DNA of 64,000 nucleotides from CALMEC01 sp031366605 (GTDB lineage Bacteria > Actinomycetota > Thermoleophilia > Miltoncostaeales > Miltoncostaeaceae): contig JANLOO010000056.1 of the NCBI GenBank assembly GCA_031366605.1, forward strand, positions 26,342 to 90,341, in the 5' to 3' direction. A program made the position numbers and the translations under genes. Below are positions 51,867 through 59,586 of the stretch, in pieces (within the stretch, counting starts at the first letter, position 1; every line of letters starts with the position of its first letter). The notes under the pieces are model-generated. The model was not told the origin of the DNA. It ran no database searches and saw nothing but the letters and a program-made list of their open reading frames with translations.

Positions 51867-52023
51867 AGATCTTGGGAGCCGAGCCCAGGATGAACAGCGC
51901 CCAGATCACCGCAAGGATGATCGGCACCGGGCCGACCGCTTCGCGTTCCTCGATGCCCACCCACATGAGCAGGGCGGTCAGCAGGACCAACATTCCGATC
52001 AGCCACGCCGGTAAACGCTTCAC
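51844..52023 (-). CDS. Small two-helix membrane protein (59 residues)
   Basis: Translating the reverse strand from GTG 52023 gives 59 residues: MKRLPAWLIGMLVLLTALLM, then a short loop WVGIEEREAVG, a second helix PVPIILAVIWALFILG and a charged tail (KIFSRDDDH). The two hydrophobic helices and basic start make a real product plausible. It overlaps the 3' end of the RDD gene by 23 bases on the opposite strand. No family known to me. Confidence 0.55.
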   Translation of the reverse strand: MKRLPAWLIGMLVLLTALLMWVGIEEREAVGPVPIILAVIWALFILGSAPKIFSRDDDH

Positions 52024-52117
52024 GAATGATCCTTGTCGTCGCCTCGCTGAGCCCCGTCAGCCGAACACGTCAAGGCTACAGGCCCGGTTGCGCCATCGTC
52101 GTCGTAGACTCAGGGAC

Positions 52118-52321
52118 ATGCGCACCGTGCTCAGCGTCCCGGACATCAGCTGCGCCCATTGCGTCAGCGCCATCACGCTTGCCGTCGGCGGCGTCCCGGG
52201 CGTCAGCAGCGTGGACGTGCAGCTCGATCACAAGCGGGTGATCGTCGATGGTGAGTTCTCGGACGCCGAGATCACCGCCGCGATCGTCGACGCGGGGTAC
52301 GAGGTCGCCGGCCGGGTCTGA
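52118..52321 (+). CDS. Heavy-metal-associated (HMA) domain protein
   Basis: A 67-residue ferredoxin-like HMA domain. The metal loop ISCAHCVSAI gives CxxC, followed by VGGVPGVSSVDVQLDHKRVI and AIVDAGYEVAG. Typical of copper chaperones (CopZ-like). No copper ATPase or CsoR-like regulator is adjacent. ATG 52118 is used. Confidence 0.88.
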   Translation: MRTVLSVPDISCAHCVSAITLAVGGVPGVSSVDVQLDHKRVIVDGEFSDAEITAAIVDAGYEVAGRV

Positions 52322-52341
52322 CCCGGTGGCGCCTTCCAGCG

Positions 52342-53865
52342 ATGGCGGATCAGAACCTTGGGCGCACGGGACGGCTTGCCGGTGGTCCCGCGGTCGAACT
52401 CGTCCAGGCCGGCCATCGCATCGAGATCGAACACGCCGAGCGGCTGGCGGGCGCGCTCTCGCTCTCCGACCTGGCGCACGCGGTGGCGCTGGTCGAGACC
52501 GGGGCGTTGGACGCGGTGACTGCGTCGGGCCTGACGGGAGGGCTGCTCGAACTCCACGACATCCCGCCCGCGGAGTTTCCGTGGGATCCGCAGCGCGGTG
52601 ATGCGTTCAACTCGCGTGAACACGAGCTGCGACGGCGCGTCGGGGCATCGTCATCGGGGTGGTTGACCGCTGGCCGTCCGCGGCGTGAGGCGTTTCGGGT
52701 CGCACTGCGGCTGGTCGCGCGGGCCCAGACGCTGGACCTTCAGGACGCGCTGCTCGATGCGGCGTCGGCGCTGGCCGATCAGGCCGAGCGCCACGCCGAG
52801 GACCTTGCCGCCGACTACACCTATTTGCAGCCTGCCCAGCCCACGACGATCGGTCACCTGCTGATCGGGTATGCGCAACCGCTCGTGCGGGATGCGGCGC
52901 GGCTTCGTCGCGTGCATGCATGGCTTGACACGTCGGTTGCGGGCGTCGGGGGCAGCGCCGGGTCCCGGTGGCCAATCGACCGGGTGCGCCTGGCCGAACT
53001 CTTGGGGTGCGAGGACGTCGCACGCCACACCAAGGACGCCATGTGGGCCGCCGACGGGTACGCAGAGCTGGCCGCGTCGGTCGCAATTGCGCTGTCGGGA
53101 CTGTCGCAATTGGCACAGGATCTCGAGATCCTCTGCAGTCGGGAGTTCGGTGCGGTCGAGTTGGCCGATGCGCACAGCCGCCAAAGCGATCTGATGCCGC
53201 AAAAGAAGAACCCGTATGCCCTCGCCGTCATCCGTGCGGCCGCGGCCGAGGCGGCCGGCGCGGTGACGGCGATCCTGACCGCGTTGCACACGGGCTCAGC
53301 CCGGACCGACCATTACCAGGTGCTCAACGGCGCCATCCCGCGGCTTTTGGAGAGCGGCCTGGCCACGGCCAACCTGGCCGCAGGCGTGCTCGGCGGTATG
53401 ACGATCGACACGGACCGGATGGCCCAGGCCGCGCATGACGGTTTTACGGTGGCCGCCGACGTGGCCGATGTCGTCGCCGTCGAGGCCGGGATCGACTATC
53501 GCACGGCCCATACGATCGTCGGGCGCGCCGTGCGTGCGCTCGCCGAACAGGGCCGGCCTCCTGTGGAGCTGACGGCCGGCTTGTTGCGTGATGTCGCTCA
53601 GGAGGTCATCGGTGCGAGCGTCACGATCGGTGACGGTGCGATCGCAAACGCGCTCGATCCCCAGGCGTGCGTGCGAGCCCGCACGCAGGTGGGTGCCACG
53701 ACGCCGGACGAGATCGCCGGAATGATCGACGACGTGCGATCGACCGTCGCCGAGGGCCACACCTGGTCAGACGCGGCCCGACGGCGCACCGCCCTCGCAA
53801 CCGATCGTCTGTTGACCCGCGCCCGAGAGATGGCCAGGGGCGCCGACGCGGGCGGGGACCACTAA
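52342..53865 (+). CDS. Argininosuccinate lyase-like protein (fumarase/aspartase superfamily)
   Basis: A 507-residue lyase-fold protein nearest to ArgH. It shows GRTGRLAGG, TYLQPAQPTTIGHLLIGYAQ, VGGSAGSRWPIDR, and the flexible loop SRQSDLMPQKKNPYALA. In true ArgH the loop reads GSSxMPQKKNPD..E, so the residues around the catalytic serine and the following Asp/Glu differ. No other arginine genes are nearby. It could be a divergent ArgH or a lyase for another substrate. Confidence 0.75.
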   Translation: MADQNLGRTGRLAGGPAVELVQAGHRIEIEHAERLAGALSLSDLAHAVALVETGALDAVTASGLTGGLLELHDIPPAEFPWDPQRGDAFNSREHELRRRVGASSSGWLTAGRPRREAFRVALRLVARAQTLDLQDALLDAASALADQAERHAEDLAADYTYLQPAQPTTIGHLLIGYAQPLVRDAARLRRVHAWLDTSVAGVGGSAGSRWPIDRVRLAELLGCEDVARHTKDAMWAADGYAELAASVAIALSGLSQLAQDLEILCSREFGAVELADAHSRQSDLMPQKKNPYALAVIRAAAAEAAGAVTAILTALHTGSARTDHYQVLNGAIPRLLESGLATANLAAGVLGGMTIDTDRMAQAAHDGFTVAADVADVVAVEAGIDYRTAHTIVGRAVRALAEQGRPPVELTAGLLRDVAQEVIGASVTIGDGAIANALDPQACVRARTQVGATTPDEIAGMIDDVRSTVAEGHTWSDAARRRTALATDRLLTRAREMARGADAGGDH

Positions 53866-53869
53866 CAGT

Positions 53870-54499
53870 CTAAGCCGCTTCGGGCAGCGGGGCCGATTGC
53901 CAGTCGATGGTGGTTTCGATGCGGTCGCGGTAGCGGGTCAGCAATCGGACCAGTGCCGGTCCGATCGTGAGCGCGAACACGACGTTGCCGATGGCGTGGG
54001 CGGCGTCGAACCAGACGCCGGTGCTCAGCTTCGCAAGGAACGCGGCCCAGCTGACCTGAGGGCCGAATGTGGCAAGTCCCCACAGGTTCATGCCCCAACC
54101 GAAGATCCAACCCCAGGCGAATCCGACGATCGCCAAACCAGGTCCCCTGCGGCACACCGCGGGGAGCGCAGCGCCGACCAGGCCCGCCGCCCCCCAGAGC
54201 GCCATCTGTCCGGGTGTCCACGAGCCCTGGCCAAAAACCATGTTTGACAACAACGCCGTCAACGCCCCGACGGCGAAGCCCGCCCGTGCGCCGAGCACCG
54301 CACCCGTGACGAGCACGATGACCGTGACCGGTTTGACGTTGGGGATCGCGGCAAAGAGCACTCGGCCTGCGGTCGCAGCTGCGGTCAGCGCCGCGATCAG
54401 CGCCAAGCGGCGCACGTCTCGCCCGCCCCGCTCGGTCATCACCAGCCCGACGGCCAGCACCCCCAACACCAGCGTCACGACGATGGCGCCCGCACTCAT
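53870..54499 (-). CDS. ECF transporter substrate-binding (S) component, predicted cobalamin
   Basis: A 209-residue membrane protein with about six helices. Its ECF S-component features are RRLALIAALTAAATAGRVLF, VKPVTVIVLVTGAVLGARAG, and TALLSNMVFGQGSWTPGQMA, plus WGWIFGWGMNLWG. It is the last gene of a four-gene operon behind a cobalamin riboswitch, so B12 or a corrinoid is the likely substrate. ATG 54499 overlaps the ATPase stop by 4 bases. Confidence 0.82.
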   Translation of the reverse strand: MSAGAIVVTLVLGVLAVGLVMTERGGRDVRRLALIAALTAAATAGRVLFAAIPNVKPVTVIVLVTGAVLGARAGFAVGALTALLSNMVFGQGSWTPGQMALWGAAGLVGAALPAVCRRGPGLAIVGFAWGWIFGWGMNLWGLATFGPQVSWAAFLAKLSTGVWFDAAHAIGNVVFALTIGPALVRLLTRYRDRIETTIDWQSAPLPEAA

Positions 54500-55875
54500 T
54501 GGCGCACCCGGTTGGCCGGCTGCAGGACGCGACCCTCGACGACTTCGACGTGACGGTCGGCGATGGCATCCGCAAACCCTGCGTCGTGGGTCGCAACGAG
54601 CACCGCGGCGCCCCGTGCAATGCGACGACGAAGCGCGTCGGCAAGCAGTGCCCTGCGGGCGGGATCCATTCCGCGACTGGGCTCGTCCAGCACGATGACC
54701 TGCGGGTCGGCGACGAGGACGGCCGCCAGGGCGACCCGTTCGCGCTCGCCGACGGACAGGTCGAGCGGGTGCGCAGTGGCCAGCGCCGTCAGATCGAGTT
54801 CGGCCATGACCGCTTGGACGCGCGGTCGCCGCGCGGCGTCGACACACCGCCAGGCCGCAAACGCGAGTTCGTCGTCGACGCGTTCGCGCAGCAACCAACG
54901 CCCGGCATCCTGGGGCAGAAACCCGATCGTCGCCGTGCGCACCTGGGCGGGCTGGGCCGTCACGTCCCGGCCGTCCACGATCACGCGTCCCAGGTGCGCG
55001 GGGTGCAGACCGGCGATGACCCGTGCCAGCGTGGACTTGCCTGACCCGTTGAGGCCGTGCAGCGCGGTGATGGTTCCCGCCGCCAGCGACAGGGAGACTC
55101 GCGTCAGGACCGCGCACTCGCCGTAGCGCGCCTCGAGCCCTTCGATGCGCAGCAGCTCATGGCCGGCGCATCCCGTTGGGACACCCGCGTCGGTGGTCAC
55201 CTCAGGTCCACCCAGGCGGCCGGCTGCCAGGCGAAGCGTTCGGTCAGCCAGATGCGCAAGGCGATCGGCGTGGTGTTCTGCGACGACAACCGCGACGTCC
55301 GTCGCTGCGAGCGCCGTGATCGTGCGCTGCAACGCGGCCACCCCGTGGTCGTCAAGTTGCGAGGTGGGTTCATCCAGCACGAGCAGGTGGGGGCGCAGCG
55401 CCAGGGCCCCGGCAATCGCGACGCGTTGGCGTTCGCCGCCTGACAGCGTGTCGATCGCACGATCATGCAGGTGATCGGCTTCGACCAGCGCGAGCGCCTG
55501 GCGGACGCGGGCCGGAATCTCGTCTGCCGGCACGCCCAGGTTCTCGAGTCCGAAGGCCACGTCGCGATCGACCGTCGATCGCACGGCGTGGGCCTCGGGA
55601 TCCTGAAACACGCTGCCGACGACCGTCGCCAACTTGGCCGGCTCAGTCATCCGGGTGTCATATCCCCCCACGACCACGCGACCGGCGAACCGCCCGCCAT
55701 GAAAATGCGGTACCAACCCGGCCAGCGCGCGCAGCAACGTGGATTTGCCGCCGCCCGAGGGGCCTTGGATCATCACGACCTCGCCGGCCGCGATCTGCAG
55801 GCTGACATCGTCGAGCGCGGGCCGGTGGGCGCGTCCGGGCCAAAACGACAGTGATTGGACGTCGGCGACGATCAC
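54496..55875 (-). CDS. ECF transporter fused double ATPase (A1-A2)
   Basis: 459 residues with two ABC domains in one chain. The first has Walker A GPSGGGKST, signature LSGGERQRVA and Walker B LLVLDEPTSQLDDH. The second has GLNGSGKST, DLSVGERERVAL and VIVLDEPSRGMDPA. The two motors that are often separate proteins (EcfA/EcfA') are fused. It sits between the T and S genes with 4-base overlaps, energising B12 uptake. Confidence 0.9.
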   Translation of the reverse strand: MIVADVQSLSFWPGRAHRPALDDVSLQIAAGEVVMIQGPSGGGKSTLLRALAGLVPHFHGGRFAGRVVVGGYDTRMTEPAKLATVVGSVFQDPEAHAVRSTVDRDVAFGLENLGVPADEIPARVRQALALVEADHLHDRAIDTLSGGERQRVAIAGALALRPHLLVLDEPTSQLDDHGVAALQRTITALAATDVAVVVAEHHADRLAHLADRTLRLAAGRLGGPEVTTDAGVPTGCAGHELLRIEGLEARYGECAVLTRVSLSLAAGTITALHGLNGSGKSTLARVIAGLHPAHLGRVIVDGRDVTAQPAQVRTATIGFLPQDAGRWLLRERVDDELAFAAWRCVDAARRPRVQAVMAELDLTALATAHPLDLSVGERERVALAAVLVADPQVIVLDEPSRGMDPARRALLADALRRRIARGAAVLVATHDAGFADAIADRHVEVVEGRVLQPANRVRQ

Positions 55876-56714
55876 CGACGCATCCCCGCCGCCGCGGTGC
55901 AGGTCACTGCCATCGCAACGCCCGCGGCCACGAGCGTCGGCCAGGTGGCCACCGGGTCGAGCGTGGGATAAAAGTCAAATCGGTCGAGCGGTCCGACGAT
56001 CGCGAGTCCCGCCAGGGCCACCAGGGGAAGGCTCAGGACCAGGACGAACCGATCGATTCGTGACGATGCAGCCTCAGCCATGCGGGTACGCGGCCCCGCC
56101 CCATAACCCCGGGCGGCCATCGCTTCGGCGACGTCGAGCGACCGCTCCAGGGCCGAGCCGACGAGTGGCACCGCAAGGGCGCCGGCGGTCCGGACACGGA
56201 TGCGCCACCGGCCCGAATGCAGTGACACGCCCCGGAGCTGGGCTGTCTCGGACAGGGCCTGTGCGTCGCGCTCGAGGGTGGGAAGCATGCGCGCGGCGAT
56301 CGATGCGGTCAGCGCAGAGCGCGGCAGCGGGCGGCTGGCGAGTGCGAGGAGCCGGTCGGGATCGACGTGCGCCAGGACGGCCCCGATTGCGACGGTCACG
56401 ACAAACGACCGCAACCCCAGCGCCGCGCCTGCGATGACCTCCTCGAGCGTCACCTGCAGGTCGAAGATCGGGATGTCCGGCAACGCGAACAGGATCAGAT
56501 CGCCATTGGCCTGGACGAACGGGTTGAGCAGCATCACGCCCAGGCCGACCGCGACGCCCACGACCAGGTACATGCGGCGACGGTGGGTTGCGGCCACGTG
56601 CAGGGCGATGACACCAACCGCCAGCGCCGCCAGGATCAGGGGCTGGTCGGTCACGAACGCCAGGGTGCAGAGTGCTGTGCCAAAGATCAACACGGGGCCC
56701 GGGGCGTGTCTCAC
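55872..56714 (-). CDS. ECF transporter transmembrane (T) component
   Basis: A 280-residue membrane protein with about six helices and the two coupling motifs of EcfT proteins, QLRGVSLHSG and AMAARGYGAG, which contact the ATPases. GTG 56714 overlaps the DUF4430 gene stop by 4 bases. It is part of the riboswitch-controlled transporter. Confidence 0.88.
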   Translation of the reverse strand: MRHAPGPVLIFGTALCTLAFVTDQPLILAALAVGVIALHVAATHRRRMYLVVGVAVGLGVMLLNPFVQANGDLILFALPDIPIFDLQVTLEEVIAGAALGLRSFVVTVAIGAVLAHVDPDRLLALASRPLPRSALTASIAARMLPTLERDAQALSETAQLRGVSLHSGRWRIRVRTAGALAVPLVGSALERSLDVAEAMAARGYGAGPRTRMAEAASSRIDRFVLVLSLPLVALAGLAIVGPLDRFDFYPTLDPVATWPTLVAAGVAMAVTCTAAAGMRR

Positions 56715-57604
56715 AATCGGTCCCGTCCGCCTGCGGCGATGGGGTTTCCGGCCCCGTCGAAGACCACCGCGAAGCGTCCGCGCAGTACGGCTGGGTCGCG
56801 TGCGATCCGTTGCGCGGCTCGGCGCGCCGCGTCGGCATCCAGGCCGGCGACCGCAAGCAGCACGCCGCCATCCTCGGCGGTGGCGCCGGTCAAGACGGCG
56901 GCCGCGATGGCGCGTCCGCCTGGAACGTCGGTCAGTGTTGTGCCATCCGCGCGGAGCGTTCGGATCCGAGATCCATCGATCCGCACCGTCAATCCCGCGG
57001 CGGCGGGATCGGCCATCGCGCGCCGCCACGCGGGGTCGTCGGCTCGCAGGGTGGGGTCGGCGCCGACCCGCACGCGCCATCGAGAGGGTTGCGTGCCCAC
57101 CGTCGCACCGGCAGTGCGCAGCGCAACGTCCAACGGGGCGTCGGCGGTGACTGTGTCGGGTCGCGTCGGGTAGCCGTGGACGAACGGCTCCGGCCAGGAC
57201 CCCACGACAGGTCCGCCGTCGGTCAGGCCGCCCCAGGGGTGGTAGTCCCACCACACGGTGTCGCCCGCCCCCAGTCGCTGCTGGTCGGCGCCGCGTCCAG
57301 GGCTGACGCCGTTGACGAAATAAAACCAGTCGCGTCGCCCCGCGCGATCTGATTTGAGCCCGTCGATCGCGTTGACGAAGCCGCCGCCGTAGGCGGTCTC
57401 GACCGTGTTCGTCGCGCGCAGGGCGTTCAGGACGGACCCCCGGTCGGCTGCGGCCCCGTCGTGCAGGGTGCGGCCGCCGAACCCTTGGGTCACGAGTTGG
57501 TGCGCACTGCCGGTCGCGCGGTCAGAGACGCGGTTGCAACCCGCGGTCAGGTACGCGACGGCTGTCACGAGCACGAGGGTGATCCATCGTCGGTGTCGCA
57601 CCAC
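56711..57604 (-). CDS. DUF4430-domain lipoprotein, putative cobalamin-binding receptor of the ECF system
   Basis: 297 residues with a lipoprotein signal (lipobox LTAGC, Cys about 23). The domain at about 40-125 (RGSVLNALRATNTVETAYGG, then FVNAIDGL, DWFYFVNGVSPGRGADQQRL and GDTVWWDYHPWG) matches DUF4430. That family resembles the C-terminal cobalamin-binding domain of animal transcobalamin. About 170 further residues follow and are not recognised. It is the first gene behind the riboswitch, so it is probably a surface receptor handing corrinoid to the ECF transporter. That role is inference. Confidence 0.75.
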   Translation of the reverse strand: MVRHRRWITLVLVTAVAYLTAGCNRVSDRATGSAHQLVTQGFGGRTLHDGAAADRGSVLNALRATNTVETAYGGGFVNAIDGLKSDRAGRRDWFYFVNGVSPGRGADQQRLGAGDTVWWDYHPWGGLTDGGPVVGSWPEPFVHGYPTRPDTVTADAPLDVALRTAGATVGTQPSRWRVRVGADPTLRADDPAWRRAMADPAAAGLTVRIDGSRIRTLRADGTTLTDVPGGRAIAAAVLTGATAEDGGVLLAVAGLDADAARRAAQRIARDPAVLRGRFAVVFDGAGNPIAAGGRDRL

Positions 57605-57639
57605 GGCCTCTCCACGGAGGTTGATTGCGGTGCTCTGGA

Positions 57640-57830
57640 CGGAGGCAGGTCTCCTGGCTTCCGATCATCACGTCCTCGCACCTTCCCGGGTCGGTTTGTC
57701 CCAGTGGCCGGCTTTTCGCCCAGCGATGACGCTCCCGGTGACAGTGGCGGGACCGCGCCGGAATCACACCGGCTTCCCTCAAGCACCCGTAGGTGACCAC
57801 CGCCCGAAGCCCGGTCAGCGTAGCAGCGCA
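57640..57830 (-). promoter_or_regulatory. Cobalamin (B12) riboswitch
   Basis: The reverse strand has the hallmarks in order: GAAGCCGGTGTGATTCCGGC, then GCGGTCCCGCCACTGT, and the B12 box AGCCAGGAGACCTGCC (57644-57659). It lies 36 bases upstream of the DUF4430 lipoprotein start and would repress the four-gene ECF operon when cobalamin is abundant. Confidence 0.95.
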
Positions 57831-57846
57831 CCGCCCCCGGGGGCGG

Positions 57847-59163
57847 CTACGTGCCCGGCCCCTCGGTGGTGCTTGTGGCAAGCCGTGATGTTTGCCGGCG
57901 TTGTCGGTCCTCGATGCCGCGGGGCGTGACCTGGTCGCTGCGGATCATGGCGATGAACGCCGTGCCCAACTCCGGGTCGAACTGCGTGCCGAGGCCCGCT
58001 TCGATCCGACGCAGGGCCTCCTCGGAGCTGAGCGCCTTTCGGTAGGGCCGATCGGTCGTCATTGCGTCGTATGAGTCCGCCAGTGCGATCAGCATCGCCT
58101 CGATGGGCAGGTCCTCGCCGTCCAGGCTGTAGTAGCCGCGGCCATCGGGGCGCTCATGGTGGTAGTGGATGCCTGGCAACATGTCGCGGGTCAGGCTCAG
58201 GTGCGCCAACAGGTCGACGGCGACCTTGGGGTGGCTGCGCATCAGCTGCCATTCGCGATCGTCGAGCGGGCCGTCTTTGTGCAGGACAGAGTTGTCGACC
58301 ACGACCTTGCCCAGGTCGTGCAGTCGCCCTGCCCATCGCGTCACCAGCACCTGCTTCGTCGGCAGTTCGATGCGCTCAGCCAGGCGTGATGCCATCGCGC
58401 TGACGCGCTCCGAGTGGGCGGCGGTGTACGGATCTCGTGCGTCGACCGCTTGGGCGAGCGCCTGCAACGTCCGCCGGGTTTCGCTCTTGAGGGCGCGGTG
58501 ACGTTTGATCGACAGAAACACGGACGCCAGGATCAGGACCGAGAATGCGAGCACCTGAGGTGCGCTGCTGATCAACACCGCCAGCATGACCGCGAGGCAC
58601 CCCTCCATCAGGTAGGCGAGCAGTTCGGGGGGACGGATCCAGCTCTTGACGTCCCAGCGATCACCGGCGACCGCCGTCGATATCGACTCCACGGCGACGA
58701 TCATGATCGGCACGTATGCCAACAGCATCACGATGACGGCCGGGTAAATGGTCCAGCCGAAGTCTCGCTCGTCGCCGTTCGGCAGGGCACCGTGGTAGGC
58801 CGCCCCGCCCGCGAGGGTCGCCGTGAACGCCACGCCGGTGTTGAACAGCACCCGGATCGGGGAGCGCCGGCGCATCGATTCGCCGAGCGCGGTGGATCCA
58901 CCGGCGACGATCGCGGCCCACCCTGGGGGAAGCAGGATCGCTGCTGCCAAGTGGAAACTGGATGCGAGGCTGAATGGGTGCTCGGCTTCGTCCGCGTCGC
59001 CGGGGATCGTCATCAGCTCCATCGCCGCGCCCGCCAGCAGCAGACCGAGCCAAAGCCCCAATCGTGGCGGGTCGGTGTCCTTGGCCAGGAACGACGCGAT
59101 GACCACCGCGGCAGCGGAGATCGTCAGCGTGATCGCAAGGACGATCCGCGCGGTGCGGTTCAC
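57847..59163 (-). CDS. Membrane HD-GYP-type phosphodiesterase
   Basis: 438 residues. The N-terminal half has about seven membrane helices resembling a MASE-type sensor. The C-terminal half is an HD-GYP domain (about 235-400: AHSERVSAMASRLAERI, RLHDLGKVVVDNSVLHKDG, HHERPDGRGYYS, ALADSYDAMTTDRPYRKA). The signature GYP reads GYY, but the HD pair and other metal histidines are kept, so c-di-GMP or cGAMP hydrolysis remains possible. It lies next to two GGDEF proteins. Confidence 0.88.
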   Translation of the reverse strand: MNRTARIVLAITLTISAAAVVIASFLAKDTDPPRLGLWLGLLLAGAAMELMTIPGDADEAEHPFSLASSFHLAAAILLPPGWAAIVAGGSTALGESMRRRSPIRVLFNTGVAFTATLAGGAAYHGALPNGDERDFGWTIYPAVIVMLLAYVPIMIVAVESISTAVAGDRWDVKSWIRPPELLAYLMEGCLAVMLAVLISSAPQVLAFSVLILASVFLSIKRHRALKSETRRTLQALAQAVDARDPYTAAHSERVSAMASRLAERIELPTKQVLVTRWAGRLHDLGKVVVDNSVLHKDGPLDDREWQLMRSHPKVAVDLLAHLSLTRDMLPGIHYHHERPDGRGYYSLDGEDLPIEAMLIALADSYDAMTTDRPYRKALSSEEALRRIEAGLGTQFDPELGTAFIAMIRSDQVTPRGIEDRQRRQTSRLATSTTEGPGT

Positions 59164-59586
59164 CGTGTATCACCCCGCTCGACGATCGCTACGCGCTGCG
59201 GCCCCATGCCGCTCCTTCAGGTGTGCTGACGCGGTCATCCAGGCCGCGAATTGTCAACCTTAGCGCGGACTTCTTCCGTATCGAAGCCAAGGGTCCTGCG
59301 GTCAAACGGACCACCGCAAGTGCGGTCGCGCCGGTGTTCCATGAATCCGGTCGCCTTGGGCGGGATGTGGCGGCCCTGGGCAGCCCAGGAGCGGTCACTC
59401 CGTGCGGTCGTCGTGTCGAATGGGTGACTTTGGATCCGCGACGCAGACGTTGACCGGCGACGTCACATCACCGCAGACGGGCGATGCCGTGCAGGCGCGA
59501 TGCCCGTGTGGTGCCGCGTCTCAAGTTTGCCGCCCTCAGGACCGATAAATAGCGAAAGAATGTAAAAACTTGCGAGACAGAGCGGT
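59164..59586. other. Divergent intergenic region between two c-di-GMP genes
   Basis: There is no gene I can support in these 420 bases; short open frames match nothing. The right-hand end has an unusually AT-rich run (around 59545-59575) just before the GGDEF gene, the most likely promoter location. Confidence 0.45.

Noticed and set aside
56715..57254. Upstream extension of the EcfT frame through the DUF4430 gene
   Set aside because: That region encodes the DUF4430 lipoprotein in another frame; EcfT starts at the coupled GTG 56714.
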